Origin: Pseudorasbora parva
Lineage: Eukaryota; Chordata; Actinopteri; Cypriniformes; Gobionidae
DNA length: 64,000 bases
Reading direction: 5' to 3'
Assembly (NCBI RefSeq): GCF_024679245.1
Contig: NC_090173.1
Coordinates: 25,386,160-25,450,159, forward strand
Below are positions 52,401-64,000 of this stretch, one piece after another. The position numbers were made by a program, and so were the translations under genes. The notes beneath the pieces are model-generated. The model was not told where the DNA came from. It ran no database searches and saw only the letters and a list, made by a program, of their open reading frames with translations. Position 1 is the stretch's first letter. Every line of letters begins with the position of its first letter.

Positions 52401-53056
52401 AATTTATAACACAAATGAGAAGAGGTTGGAAAAAACATGACAATCTGCATCTGCAAAATGGAAGTAAATACAAATGTAAACTTGCCAACAAATACAGAAA
52501 TGGGACAGTACTATTGAAAGAAAGAAGATAGAAGAAAGAATGAAATACTCTGAATACTCCAAAGGGGGTTTCTTTCCACCATGAGCAATGCCCCAAGCCT
52601 TTCAGGGCCAGTTCTGCACCGTCCCAGGAAAGATGAATTCTGATGCCTCTGTTTTATCAGCATTCATTTGTAAGGCATCTAAAACAACAGTTAGTAAATA
52701 TTTGGAAATATGATTAATTATACATTACAAATATAGCCTACTACAAAATGAAGTGAAACTTAACATTTTATCAAAATCTTTATATCCCAGTTAAAACATG
52801 TTAAAATTAAATTCAGGACTATTTAATGAATTTTAGTATAGACCTGCAGACACACAATCAATGAAAATGCAAAGTCAATATAGAAGCACGCAAGCGCAAC
52901 TCGGCCGTCATTATGTTAAGCCCCGCCCACCGACTCTATACACGATGTGATTGGCCCGACCAGAGTTTGGCTTTTACAGCTCAGAAGTGTATTGAGAGTT
53001 GCTAGACGACACTCGCGGCAGATTAGATTTGCTGCTGTTATGGTGCGTCTAGATTT
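52401..53056. other. Intergenic; dispersed repeat end
   Basis: 53015-53057 (GATTTGCTGCTGTTATGGTG then CGTCTAGATTTC) matches the inverse of 3434-3474, so the end of the same repeat family lies here, interrupted by the next element. Confidence 0.5.
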
Positions 53057-53059
53057 CTA

Positions 53060-53780
53060 CACTGTAAAAAATTTTTGTGTGTTTTTGTTGGTTTAACTAA
53101 CCTGGTTGCCTTAAAATGTATTGAAATAAATGAGTTGATACAATGAAGGAAATTTGTTTAATAAATAGAAACTCAAAATATTATTGTATCTGAACCACAT
53201 AAAAATCGCATGTGATAAATCATGAAAATAGCGTTATTTGGCATGTTTCTGTCACATGCCTGTCCTGTCTTGTGTGCACATGTGGGTTGTGTTATTCTGA
53301 GCATGTGCTCCTGTCATTGTCTGATCCCTCCCACCATGTTATCTGATTAGTGTTTGATTTCTCCCACCTGTTCCCTCTTGATTTATTCCATTTATAAGCT
53401 CCTTGTGTTTGTCAGTCTGGGTCGTATCCTTGTCTCGTCTACGTGTTCCCGGTTCCCTGTCTTCAGGTCATGTCTTTTCTAGTTTATGGTTTTCCCCCTT
53501 GTGGGTTTTGTTTTGTGCTTATGTTTTATTTTGTTGTAAATAAATGATCAATTCTGCACGAGTCCTCGCACCATTTTGTTTGTGTTCCCGACTGTGACAG
53601 TTTCACTGCGTCATCAAAAATAAAACACACACAATTACCCAATATGCTTACAAAATCTTTTAATAATCTTTTAATAAACGTTGTTGAATCTCAAATGTTC
53701 ATTGTATTAACTCAAAATTTCAATGAACTCAATTTTAAGGCAACCAGGTAACTTTTTTTCTAATTATTTTTTTTACAGTG
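53060..53780. mobile_element. TA-target TIR element carrying a solo LTR
   Basis: Ends CACTGTAAAAAA and TTTTTTACAGTG are inverted, with TA on both sides (53058-53059, 53781-53782). Internal arms pair: AACCTGGTTGCCTTAAAAT with ATTTTAAGGCAACCAGGT. The TA duplication fits Tc1/mariner mobilisation. It splits the motif GATTTCTAGGCTAG of the older repeat. Confidence 0.85.
53250..53599. mobile_element. Solo LTR with 5-bp target duplication
   Basis: 350 bp starting TGTCACATGCC and ending CGACTGTGACA, flanked by exact GTTTC repeats (53245-53249 and 53600-53604). A poly-A-type motif AATAAATGATC precedes the end, suggesting plus-sense orientation. No internal region remains. Confidence 0.87.
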
Positions 53781-54727
53781 TAGGCTAGAATAAACCATGC
53801 TTTTAGCCATATTTCATGGGTAAAACTAATGCGGGCTTGAAAGTAAATTATAAAAAAAAATAAACACAAATACACTCTTGTTGACATCTTATTTAACACC
53901 TCAATCCCACAGTGTACAAAATATATATAAATTTTTTACATTTGCTAAATGTACACTTGAAGGACAATTATAATTTCACACTTACAAACAATGAAAAGTC
54001 TCCAAAACATTAAACAGTCCTTGATTACATTTTTTGCACAAGTTGTGTTTTATTTAATAGGAAAACTTAAATAGCATTAAATTAGTAACCAAAACTTTTA
54101 GGGTGCCATTTGGGACAGAACCTCTCTGGACTGGTCATAGACAGGAGACGTGGCTTGGTCGGCAGGAACTGTAGGACTCCGTGTCCACAAAATCCACAGT
54201 GAATGATGAGCTGCTCAATAGCTGGGCATAGTCCATATATTGTGCTAAGGAAAAGTGAATCTCTAGTATTCTGTAATGAGTCCACTGCGGGCAAGTTGCA
54301 GTTGAACCAAATTTCAGTTTATACACTCCAAACAGTGACCAGAAATACAGACTTGGCTTGGCTTGTCATAACATGAACAAGAAACCAAAATAAACATGGA
54401 CATGAATTCACAAACAATGGTACAGAGGACGAAACTGGACAAAGAAGCAGGGCAAACATGAAGGCTTAAATACAAAAGGACTAATGCCTAATCAAGACAC
54501 GCCTGTGAACAATCAAACAATGAACCAATGACAAAGCTAGGAACGGAACAAGGAGCATAACATACAAAGACATTGGAACAAGGAGCATAACATACAAAGA
54601 CACAAACAAAACCATGACATGGGTGTGTTTACATCAGAGGCCTGTTGCATGGAGCTAGCTGAACAAACTCTGAGTTTCAGAGTAGGTTTAAAGTTGACAA
54701 ATCCAGATAAATTCAACCTGGTTTAGA
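53781..54727. other. Intergenic; unassigned repeat debris
   Basis: 54543-54600 has a 29-bp direct repeat containing GGAACAAGGAGCATAACATA. 54080-54310 resembles the GC-rich block near 29.3 kb but is too degenerate to name. No gene. Confidence 0.45.
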
Positions 54728-54729
54728 TT

Positions 54730-55652
54730 AAAGGACAACTCCGGTGAGAAATGAACCTAGGGGTGATTAACAGATGGTTACCGAGTAGATCGTTCTCTGG
54801 GATGCGATGGAAATCGAATGTAAAGTGTTTTATCTTTAAAAACAGATTAGCTTATAACACTAGTCTATGGGGCACAGAGTAGTGAAATTAAATCGCTAGT
54901 TAATACCACTAACAAGGCTAAAAATAGCCTCACACTAACACAGTAGCATAATGAGGGTCCCAACATGCAAACCGAAGCATTGAGAACTTTGTAAGAGTAC
55001 AAACAGTTTAATAAGAAGACACTTTAAAAAACAGAGCGCATTTCGCGTTCACGAACAGGCGCCATCTTGGAAAACAGTCTCGACTCATCGAGCGACGAGA
55101 GCTCTGCTAAGTGATGAACTGTGACTTGGAATCTCATATGGTCCGTTGTTTCCGGAAGAAAACACTGAACACAACAGAGAAAATAAATAAATAAAAATAA
55201 AAATGTCCATGTTATTACATTTCACAAACTTAATTCCTATCGACCAGCTCACTTAGAACAGCGCTCGTAGATCGATTCATCGAGACTGTTTTTCGAGACG
55301 GTGCCTGTCCGTGAATGCGTAAGGCACTATGTTTACAACATATCTTCTTATTAAACTGTTTGTACTCTTACAAAGTTCTCAATGCTTCGGTTTGCATGTA
55401 GGGACCCTCATTATGCTGCCGTGTTAGTGTGAGGCTATTTTGAGCCTGATTAGTGGTATAAACTAGCGATTTAATTTTACCACCCTGTGTCTACCCTGTG
55501 CCCCATAGACAAGCATTATAAGCTAATCTGTTTTTAAAGATAAAACTCTTTACATTCGATTTTCAAGAAAACGCATCTCAGAGAATGATCTACTCGGTAA
55601 CCATCTGTTAATTACACCTAGGTTCATTTCTCACCGGAGTTGTCCTTTAAGT
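54730..55652. mobile_element. Fold-back TTAA element, family 4
   Basis: Ends TTAA-AGGACAACTCCGGTGAG and CTCACCGGAGTTGTCCT-TTAA. Arms of over 300 bp are reverse complements (for example AACAGATGGTTACCGAGTAG on the left, inverted near 55595). The centre at about 55090-55240 is unique. Non-coding. Confidence 0.88.
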
Positions 55653-56409
55653 TCAACCGTTTCTCAAAACTCGGTATAAACTTACTCTGTCAACTCAGGT
55701 TTGATCCAGTTAGCGATTAACTATAGAGCGCGTGCACCTGAAAGTGTGACACGTACGGCAAACAGCCAATCACAGTGTCCGTTTAATTCTTCTGAAGATT
55801 GAGAGATCGTTTTGCAAAATACTATGAAATTAAATGTGTTTACAAGGCAGAAATAAACACTGCTGCTTCGGCTATTTGAGAAGGCAGCTGAAAGAATACT
55901 TGACTATATCAATCCATGATGTGAATCAAAGAAACAGGCCTAATAATTATAGGTTCACAAGAGCTCAAATGAATACACGTTGTTTAAAAGAATTATGAAT
56001 GCATGCATATTTATATTACTATTTGGCTACTTGTTAATTAAAATATTTATATGAACATATTATATGAATTCAAGTGATTATAATTAATATAATATAAATA
56101 TAATAAATAATTAGCACCAAAAGATGCATAATTTTATTTCAAACATTTTTTCAATATAATCTTATTTAATTTGGAATGAGACACAGGGGATGTGGTTTTA
56201 TTGCATCTTTACTTGCTGCTGATTGGTCAGTTTGGGTTTGCGATCTCTAACCCAGAATAAAACCTGCTCCAGAGCAGGTTAGCCTTGCAGTGTTAGTTAC
56301 CATGGTGATAAAAACCAATCCACCTTCTTGAGCCCGAAAAAACTGTTTGCTCAAACTAATCTCAAACGTACCTGAGTAACAACTGAAACCAGCTTTGTGC
56401 AACAGGCCA
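55653..56409. other. Intergenic, no recognised feature
   Basis: AT-rich with short inverted motifs around 56265-56283 (CTGCTCCAGAGCAG). No gene or repeat boundary supported. Confidence 0.45.
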
Positions 56410-56635
56410 CAGTGGTTTTCAAACCTGTCCTGGAGGCACCCCAGCCCTGCACATTTGTGCATCTCCCTCATTCAACACACCTGATTCAACACATCAGCTG
56501 ATTAGTAGAGACTGCAAGAGCTAAATTGGGCGTGTCTGATAAGGGAGACATACAAAATGTGCATGTCTTGTACATTGCACATTGCCTCAGTACATGGAGG
56601 CTGGGGTGCCTCCAGGACAGGTTTGAAAACTACTG
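56410..56635. mobile_element. MITE with 37-bp TIRs, hAT-like
   Basis: Left CAGTGGTTTTCAAACCTGTC and on to CACCCCAGCC is mirrored at the right by GGCTGGGGTG ... GGTTTGAAAACTACTG with a single mismatch over 37 bp. CAG/CTG ends fit hAT; no clear target duplication. Confidence 0.82.
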
Positions 56636-58132
56636 GTTTACATGACAACAATGAGCCAAAAACAGATGACAACATTGTCAAAACGATCCCCGTTCACATA
56701 AATCTGCGAAAATGACTAAAGGGGCTATATTATGCATGCTAGGACATTAGTTGGAGAACACCCCTCGAACACGTAATAAGCATGCGTGAATATGTAACAT
56801 GCATGCACATAACATCAACGTTTTCAGATTCGGGTTTTTGTAGTTTACATAGGGACGGTAAAGGTACAGTTTTCAAAACCTTGCACTTTGAAACTTGTTT
56901 TCAACAGCTTCCATTTTCAGGCCCATAAAAAGCTGTTGTTGTTTAAATGAACGGCCAAAGCACCGTGGTCTTCCGGCAGCTCAACCTAGGACAATCGACC
57001 CTCCGGCCACACCTCAATCACAGACTTGAGAGCCGTCTGCTGTGTCCCTCATCTCTCCGTCTTTCGGCTTCACCTCAGCTCTGTCGCTCCAGCTCCTCCT
57101 TAGCTGTCCAGTGCCGAAGCCTGCAGTGTCGTGCCTGTCCATCGGCTCTCTGGGCTCATTCTCCACCAGCTCCACCTTCATTCGTCATCCCCATGGCCTT
57201 GTCAAGAGATTTACGTCATGGCTTTTCACTCCCTCAACTCCGCCGTCCTGGCTGGACTCTGGATATCCACCCTACTCTTGCTCCTGGCTTTCTGCTGGCT
57301 CCTCTCACCCTCCATTCCCTCATGGACAGTTTTCTTTGCCTTTTGATGGTGTTTGTTTTTCCTTTTTATTTCCATGCCCCCCTCCAGATCCCCTCCCCCC
57401 TTTCTATTTACGCCATAAATAGTTAGCAATACTAATTCAAAATGGCAACTCCAGTGATTGACTGTTAAAGAGTGGTTTGAACACCCCACCCCCCAGATGA
57501 ACTGGAAGTTTTGATTGGTTCACCTGAGTCAGACTTGTCTGGTAGTGGCTAAAGCACGGGGCTCCACTGCAGTAGTTTGAAAAGTGCCTGTCAAATGCAA
57601 GCTCGCCCTTTTGCTCCATTGGCGCCCTTGTCATTTTGTACTTTTAGTGGAAAATAAATGTAGTGAAGTTGAATACTTTATTCAACTCAAGTAAAGGTAC
57701 AATTTATTTATACAATGCATAAAAAAAATACTCAGTTACTAAAATTAGAGTATTTATAATTAGTTACTTTCCACCTATGAATATCTATTATGTTTTGTCT
57801 TAGTACTGGAGGAGGGTGACAATGTAGCAGGTACAAACTGGAAAATATTAAATAAAGACTTTGGATTCAGTGAACGCAGTCCTGTTTTATATTCTGTTAC
57901 AGTTGTTGACTGTTTTTGTAGAGATGTTAATGTTAACTGTTTGTCTATGCAGAATGACTTTGGAGATCCATTGGTCAGTAAGCAGGGCTCCATGAATTCA
58001 GTCCAGCATTTCGATTGGTGTTATGATAATATTTCTGGTCTGTGCATCAGTTTCTGAATATCAAAACAACCTTAGTGGTTAGATACCAGGGTCATCATCA
58101 ATATGAAAGAAAGAAAAATACTTTCACGTACA
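56636..58132. other. Intergenic with a 159-aa unsupported open frame
   Basis: The frame at 56947-57426 (plus) is leucine/serine/proline-rich with no recognisable domain and resembles the 3' ends of fish retroelements in composition. I do not call it a gene. The rest is unassigned. Confidence 0.4.
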
Positions 58133-59085
58133 TACAGTGAGGAAAATAAGTATTTGAACACCCTGCTATTTTGCAAGTTCTCCCACTTAGAAATCATGGA
58201 GGGGTCTGAAATTGTCATCGTAGGTGCATGTCCACTGTGAGAGACATAATCCAAAAAAATCCAGAAATCACAATGTATGATTTTTTAACTATTTATTTGT
58301 ATGATATAGCTGCAAATAAGTATTTGAACAGCTGAGAAAATCAATGTTAATATGTTGTACAGTAGCCTTTGTTTGCAATTACAGAGGTCAAACGTATCCT
58401 GTAGTTTTTCACCAGGTTTGCGCACACTGAAGGAGGGATTTTGGCCCACTCCTCCACACAGATCTTCTCTAGATCAGTCAGGTTTCTGGCCGGTCGCTGA
58501 GAAACAGATTTTGAGCTCCCTCCAAAGATTCTCTATTGGGTTTAGGTCTGGAGACTGGCTAGGCCACGCCAGAACCTTGATATGCTTCTTACAGAGCCAC
58601 TCCTTGGTTATCCTGGCTGTGTGCTTCGGGTCATCGGATCATGTTGGAAAACACAGTCTCAATCCATCTTCAATGCTCTAACTGAGGGAAGGAGGTTGTT
58701 CCCCAAAATCTCGCAATACATGGCCCAGTCATCCTCTCCTTAATACAGTGCAGTCGCCCTGTCCCATGTGCAGAAAAACATCCCCAAAGCATGATGCTAC
58801 CACCCCCAAGCTTCACAGTAGGGATGGTGTTCTTGGGATGGTACTCACCTTTCTTCTTCCTCCAAACACATTTAGTGGAATTATGACCAAAAAGTTCTAT
58901 TTTTGTCTCATCTGACCAAATGACTTTCTCCCATGACTCCTCTGGATCATCCAAATGGTTTATCCACTTATTGACTAGCTGTTTAAACAATTTCTGATTA
59001 AATTGAAAGTTTCTTAGAGAGACCACATTGTTTAGATGATGCAAGATGCTAGTACAGTAACAATAGGAAACTCCAAGTACCATAC
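58133..59085 (-). mobile_element. Tc1/mariner element, family E, truncated
   Basis: The 3' terminus is preserved at 58133 (TACAGTGAGGAAAATAAGTA), a known fish Tc1 terminal type with TA target. The other end is lost. Encodes the transposase remnant. Confidence 0.85.
58400..59083 (-). pseudogene. Tc1-type transposase remnant, family E
   Basis: The open part 58670-59083 reads DDPEESWEKVIWSDETKIEL, GHNSTKCVWRKKKGEYHPKN, LGGGSIMLWGCFSAHGTGRL. The first catalytic D (WSDET) is present; downstream the frame breaks, and the last third is only partly readable to about 58400. The N-terminal DNA-binding half is absent. Confidence 0.83.
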
Positions 59086-59330
59086 AAAACTAAATAGTGT
59101 CTAATGACAAAGGGTATTATTTTGAATTACAAAATACAACTGTAGATGCGTTGCTTAAAGATTGTTCACTCCATCCTTCTAGCAAACGTCACCTTTTCCA
59201 CCATACAAGTTCAAACGACAGTCATTTGACAATTCTATTAATTCATTTAGTAAAAATATAAGGATGTAATTAAACACAGACCGACTGAATGACACTAAGC
59301 AAAACATCGCAAATGGAGATTGATAAAATG

Positions 59331-59540
59331 CAGCTTACTTGTTTGTGTTTTCAGATCATCCGTGCGCGAGAGCTCGCGTGCATATGGTTGCCAGATTGGA
59401 CATGTTTAGGTAAAACACCGGATGTTATTTTCACTGAAAAGCTGTTAGGGGGATTTAAATGACAAATCTGGTAATCCGTGCGAATGCGAGCTCTTTCTCA
59501 CGTGCGGATGATCTGAAAACACCAATAAACAAGTAAGCTG
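59331..59540. mobile_element. Small fold-back element with about 45-bp TIRs
   Basis: Left CAGCTTACTTGTTTGTGTTT and TCAGATCATCCG is mirrored by CGGATGATCTGAAAACACC and AACAAGTAAGCTG on the right. 210 bp, non-coding, with GAGCTCGC inside both arms. Confidence 0.85.
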
Positions 59541-59543
59541 CTG

Positions 59544-60574
59544 TTAGGGGTTAACAGCTTATGACCCAGGACCAGTAGTGAAGAAATGAAGACAGAGTCA
59601 GGATTGCAATTAAATAAAAGAAAAATTTACTTAAGAATAGTTTGCAGTTTCAAAAGCAGAAGCCAGCTTCAAGTCTCACAAGGAGTTCGTAGGCCGCGCT
59701 CCCTCTCTCACCGTCTCGTTGCCTCGCCCTATCGTACATACAATTTTCCCAACAGTTATACCATTTTCCAGGTCTTATCCACGTCATTACTGCAATGTGG
59801 ATGCTTCTGATTGGCTCAGAGACAATGCACAGTCATGGTAAATTTCCACTCAAGTCAGTTAATCTGATGCACGTTTCCACTGACGTGTCACTTGTTGACG
59901 CTTTCACCCAGAATCAGGCCCGTAGTGACCTTCCAGATCTGGAGCAGGCGCCAGCTTGCCCAGAACAACAAGTCCACCCATCTCTTAGGGTGCCCATTGA
60001 ACACCATTCTGATCTGTAACATAGAATATTGCGCACATACACAGATACACAGTCTCTCCAAGGTTGGAGCTGATTAAGCTCCAGTTCTAACCAGTTCTTA
60101 CCAAAACATACTGATAACATGTGCTTTCTTTCAGTGAGAGGGACACACAATAGTACAGGCAATATTCATCTTGAGTCTTTAGTGTTTCAGTAAAAGGAAA
60201 TATAAAAGGAATAAAACATAATAAATTAAATGAAAGACAAATCCATATTTCATATCTGGAAGCCGGGCTAAGTGAGCAAACGCTGTTACTGTACTCCTGA
60301 CATGTTAGGGGTGTGTGATACCTCAAATCCAAACACACGACCTTGTTGCCAGTGTTTAGTGACACATCACACATCTCTAGGCCAGACCCTCGGTCACTCC
60401 TCAGAGACCAAATACACACTTTAGAAAACAAGAAACTAAAACAAAATCATAACTGGATAGAATCATTATAATATTATAGGTAATATAGGAAGATGAATAT
60501 TAATTAAGGTTTTGATTATGAAGTTATAGGATATAAATATATACAGGTATAATGAAGCGGCAGTGGATTTCAGA
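59544..60574 (-). mobile_element. Candidate large LTR preceded by a polypurine tract
   Basis: On the minus strand GGAGGGAGTGAAGGGGGGG (about 60577-60595) is followed by a possible LTR start TGAAATCC near 60573 and a possible end CCCCTAACA at 59544. The roughly 1 kb length would suit an endogenous-retrovirus-like or large LTR element. No partner LTR or pol domain is in the window, so this is tentative. Confidence 0.35.
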
Positions 60575-63500
60575 ATCCCCCCCTTCACTCCCTCCTAATG
60601 GCCAATTTTGGGGTCCCAATGACCCCCTAAAGTTGGTCTACCAATTTTAGGCCGCTTCATAATGTTCAATGCTCTCCCCTTTTTAGTTTATAATCTTTGA
60701 AAAAAAGAAAATCTCTTTTCCCCTCAGGGATTTAACTTCAAGCATTATTAATCTCATCCAATTTGGTTTTATCAATGGCTTGATTGATTACAATAAGCAC
60801 ATATTCATCCTCAAGAGGACATACTACATTAGCACCCCATGTTAAATACCACCCCATTATAAATACCAAGATATCTAATCTAAAAGGAGGGATTTTAAAT
60901 ACACTTATTTCAAACACAGACCTTCTTCATCTTCAAAAACAACAGTGGTCTGAAATAAAAATAAACAAAATAAATAGGCATAATAATCCATCCAATTACA
61001 TTCAGTCTGTGCATAAAACATCCTTCAGTTTACAGTCTACATGCATGTACCATCTTAATTTCACATCCTATTCATTTCTTTCTCAAACATGTTCATACCA
61101 TCCATTTCAATCGCTTTTCCCTGATTTTACTCAAGAACCTTCTTGTTAAACCTATTTTCATAACTCCATTTTCTTTTCCACATAGATTTCCACATACTCA
61201 AATCTTTTTGTTACACTTGCTTTTTCCATCAAATCCAGTTTTCACTCATGATAGCCCACATCATTTTTTAAACTTAAAATTAACATAACCATAAAATTGT
61301 TAATGTTGAAAACTTCATCAAAGTGACATATTCATCCATTTGTATAACATTCATTCAGCTTGTTCACATCTTTATCTCGTGACATTGTGCTTAATCATAC
61401 TCAATACAAATTACTTTTCAAAATAAATTTCCAAACCCATGTTATTTAGTAAACCATTCAAAATCAATTCATTAGGGTTTCCTTTAAAGTAACATTTTTC
61501 TTTCAATGTCTTGTCCATTAAAACTCTTTAGGCGTAAGCTCCAAATGACCCAAATCTTAAACCTGTTGATTTATGTCATCTGGCAGTGATACTTCTCATC
61601 AAATCCTCACTAGCCTTCCTTTGCCACTTACACCAAAATTGTTATAATTTTACCAAGAACTTACAAATTTCCATAATCTCCCATATTACTTTATAAAGTA
61701 TTCAAATATGTACTGTCATCATCAATTTATTTAAAACTGTTTTAAAACAATCTGTATTTTGAAAATCATTCAATGTATTTAATTTGACTTCAGGTAAAAT
61801 AAATTCTGTCAGAAGTTTTATTTTCACAACATTAATTTTTAGGGCTATTTCTCTCTTGATTTAACTTGTCACATTATTCTTTATCAAAAATAGTCAGTCT
61901 GCAGATGCACCATGTGATCATTATTGTTTCAGTCTTATCTCTACTGCTCTACAGAAACTAAAATATAATTTTACATTATCTCTCAATCCCAGTCACACAG
62001 AAAAACTAGACATCTAATGTCCTGCATCCATTTAAGGGATGAAAAATAAAAATCAAACTTTTTTTTTCTTTTAGAAGTGATCTTTTTGGTCACCCTTCTG
62101 CCTTCAGAAATATGAGGGAATCTCTGGATAATTTAGATAGTGACTTCAGCCAATTTGTCACTTTGTCTCTGCCGTCAAGTTTCTAACATTTATGTTCACC
62201 ATTTCTAATCAATTGACATTATTTCAATTTAAACCCTCAGTTAAATTTGGAGATGGGTGTTTAACCCAATAAGAAACGGCAATCTTTAACTTTATAATTC
62301 CACTTCAACTAATCCAGAGATTAATTCAAATCAGCATCATAAATGACAAAATTAGTCATAATTACCAGTAACAGACAGAGCTGGATACCAGTCCACTTAA
62401 AGCTCGTCCCATGTTCTGGATCATCTTTCCCAGATTCCTTCAGAATTAGCAGTTTCTTTAAAGGTTGTAATTTGCCTTAACCCATCTGTAATGATAAACA
62501 CTCATTCCAGAGGTTAATGACCCCATACACACCATCAGGACAGAACAGTTACACAAACCAACACATACAAAACATAAAGTGCAGTCATCAACAAACATAT
62601 GCACATTAAACATATAACTATGAATTGCTCATTCTCAAAATTTGTTTTTAGTGTTTAACTAAAAATTATTTAATCTCAGTTCTTACATGGTTTCTTAACC
62701 AATTTCAAATCATGTCTGTTCATTATTCCTTCATTTTTAGAGAAGTCAGCTGGATTGTTTTGGTTCTGATATCACTGCTTTTGTTTTGTTTCAGCTTTAG
62801 CACGACGATAACAGACAGAGCACCATTCCTCCTTCTCAAGCAGTCTCTCTCTCTCTCTTACACGGATAGTCTCTTATATTCAATTCATTAACCTTTAACC
62901 TTCACAAAGTTTTAGAAATTGGTTTATCCTTAAAGAATAAATTTGTATCAGAAATTTAAATGTTTAACTTTCCAATTAGAGCTATATAATAATCTCAAAA
63001 TAAGTTATGCTATGAATTTTTTTTCTTCAAGTTACTTTAGTTAAATACCTTTTGTTATCCAGACCTCCTGTTTAAACTTCAACAGCTGTCCTTATCTTTA
63101 GACACCACCATGCCTTCAAATTCTCCTCTGCCATATCTAATGACCTGCAGGATTAAACTCATAATACGGAAATATTAGTTCAATATCACACAGATTTACT
63201 GATTCAATTGATACTTTTTTTTTTTTTTTTTTTTCTGGTCTCCACAAAAGTTAATGACAATCACCTCATGGTCTCAGCTGGCTCTTGAATGACCTTTACC
63301 CATCATAATTTTCACTCAGGGTCTTCCCTGGCATTCACAAACAGTGCGGTACTTGAGTGAGCGGTATAGAGGAACCATTATTAGGGCAGGCCCTGCTGTG
63401 TCCTGTCTGGACTCTCGGCCCCTACAAACACAGCGTCCCCCCTTACTGATGCTGCTGGCCTCACAGACATCGGTTCAACTCTCATACACACCTCACATAA

Positions 63501-64000
63501 AACACCTCCCTTCTTGGAAGTGCCCAATGCCGGTGACCCCCATGTCTTAGGTCGTCCCCCGCTGGCCAAAAGAGGATCTTACCCGTCTTCGGCGAATCAC
63601 CCTCATTCACATTGGTCATCGCTTGAGATCTTTGACCCTTAAAAAGGATCAGATGTTTTTCTGGAGCCTTGGGGAAAGTGCATTCAAGAGTCACCAGAGC
63701 CATTTAGTCTGCTTACTATAGGTAGAACATTGAGACAGGTTAATCATAACACTACTTAATCACTGATACCATTTTACATCCTTCAAACCGCAACATATTA
63801 GTGCGTAGATTATACTCAGTGAATTTAGCCATAACCACTGTCCATTCAACTTCATGTCCTGCATGTTGACTCTGACCTGATCCATTAGTCCTGTGCATGG
63901 TGGCGGCTAAGATTAGACAAAGATGTCACTGGTCATGGAATAATTTATTTAAAAATCTATTCATTAAACTTCTGTATTTAAAAACATTTTATACCTTTAT
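60575..64000. other. AT-rich sequence, no gene recognised
   Basis: If the LTR call is right, this is the interior of a decayed element, but I find no readable pol or env motif on either strand. The 121-aa frame at 60784-61149 and the overlapping frames at 63344-63703 show no domain. A CT run at 62846-62859 and a T run at 63217-63234 are the only simple repeats. The window ends inside this region. Confidence 0.45.

Noticed and set aside
56947..57426. 159-aa open frame
   Set aside because: Low-complexity L/S/P-rich composition, overlapping open frames in other phases, no domain and no gene context.
60784..61149. 121-aa open frame in the AT-rich right end
   Set aside because: Codon content reflects AT-rich DNA; no domain or splice context.

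Overview
The window is vertebrate nuclear DNA, most likely from a teleost fish and probably a cyprinid. It carries two spliced or single-exon vertebrate genes, long (CA)n and (TA)n microsatellites, at least five families of Tc1-type transposon remnants, many terminal-inverted-repeat (TIR) miniature elements, L2-like LINE ends and Ty3/gypsy fragments. There is no operon, bacterial gene or CRISPR array. The species call is inference from repeat types and gene content.

Genes. A complete integrin beta-3-type gene (itgb3) lies on the minus strand. I assembled 15 coding exons from 16569 down to 6274. All junctions are GT/AG, all phases agree, and they join into 780 codons plus a stop with no frame break (human ITGB3 is 788 aa). 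About 4.7 kb upstream on the same strand is a single-exon 114-aa Reprimo-family gene (21606-21262), closest to reprimo-like (rprml). ITGB3 and RPRML are also neighbours in the human genome (17q21.32), so the pair looks like conserved microsynteny. The integrin has one striking change: the metal-site motif DxSxS reads D-M-T-N-T.

Layout. 0-6 kb: TIR elements with TTAA flanks and two adjacent Tc1 remnants, the second touching the itgb3 3' flank. 6.3-16.6 kb: itgb3; its introns hold small TIR elements, a 37-bp-arm palindrome, a (TATC)n and a (GAGAA)30 tract. 16.6-21.2 kb: small TIR elements. 21.26-21.6 kb: rprml. 22-24 kb: two large fold-back elements, one with a nested 155-bp hAT-like insert. 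24-30 kb: largely unique sequence plus a Tc1 remnant. 30.6-33 kb: a deleted Ty3/gypsy element sitting in a (TA)n tract, with integrase in front of reverse transcriptase. 33-34.2 kb: Tc1. 37.2-38.8 kb: a 27/30-bp minisatellite abutting the 3' end of an L2-like LINE (39.0-39.4 kb). 42-45 kb: Tc1 remnant and a second gypsy fragment in which RNase H runs straight into the polypurine tract and LTR. 46-56 kb: LINE ends, fold-back elements and a three-level nested insertion at 53 kb. 56-64 kb: a hAT-like MITE, another Tc1 and a possible large LTR.

Apart from itgb3 and rprml I see no host protein-coding gene. The two most interesting signals are the altered integrin metal site and the two gypsy fragments whose domain order matches the unusual Gmr1-like group (integrase before RT-RNase H).
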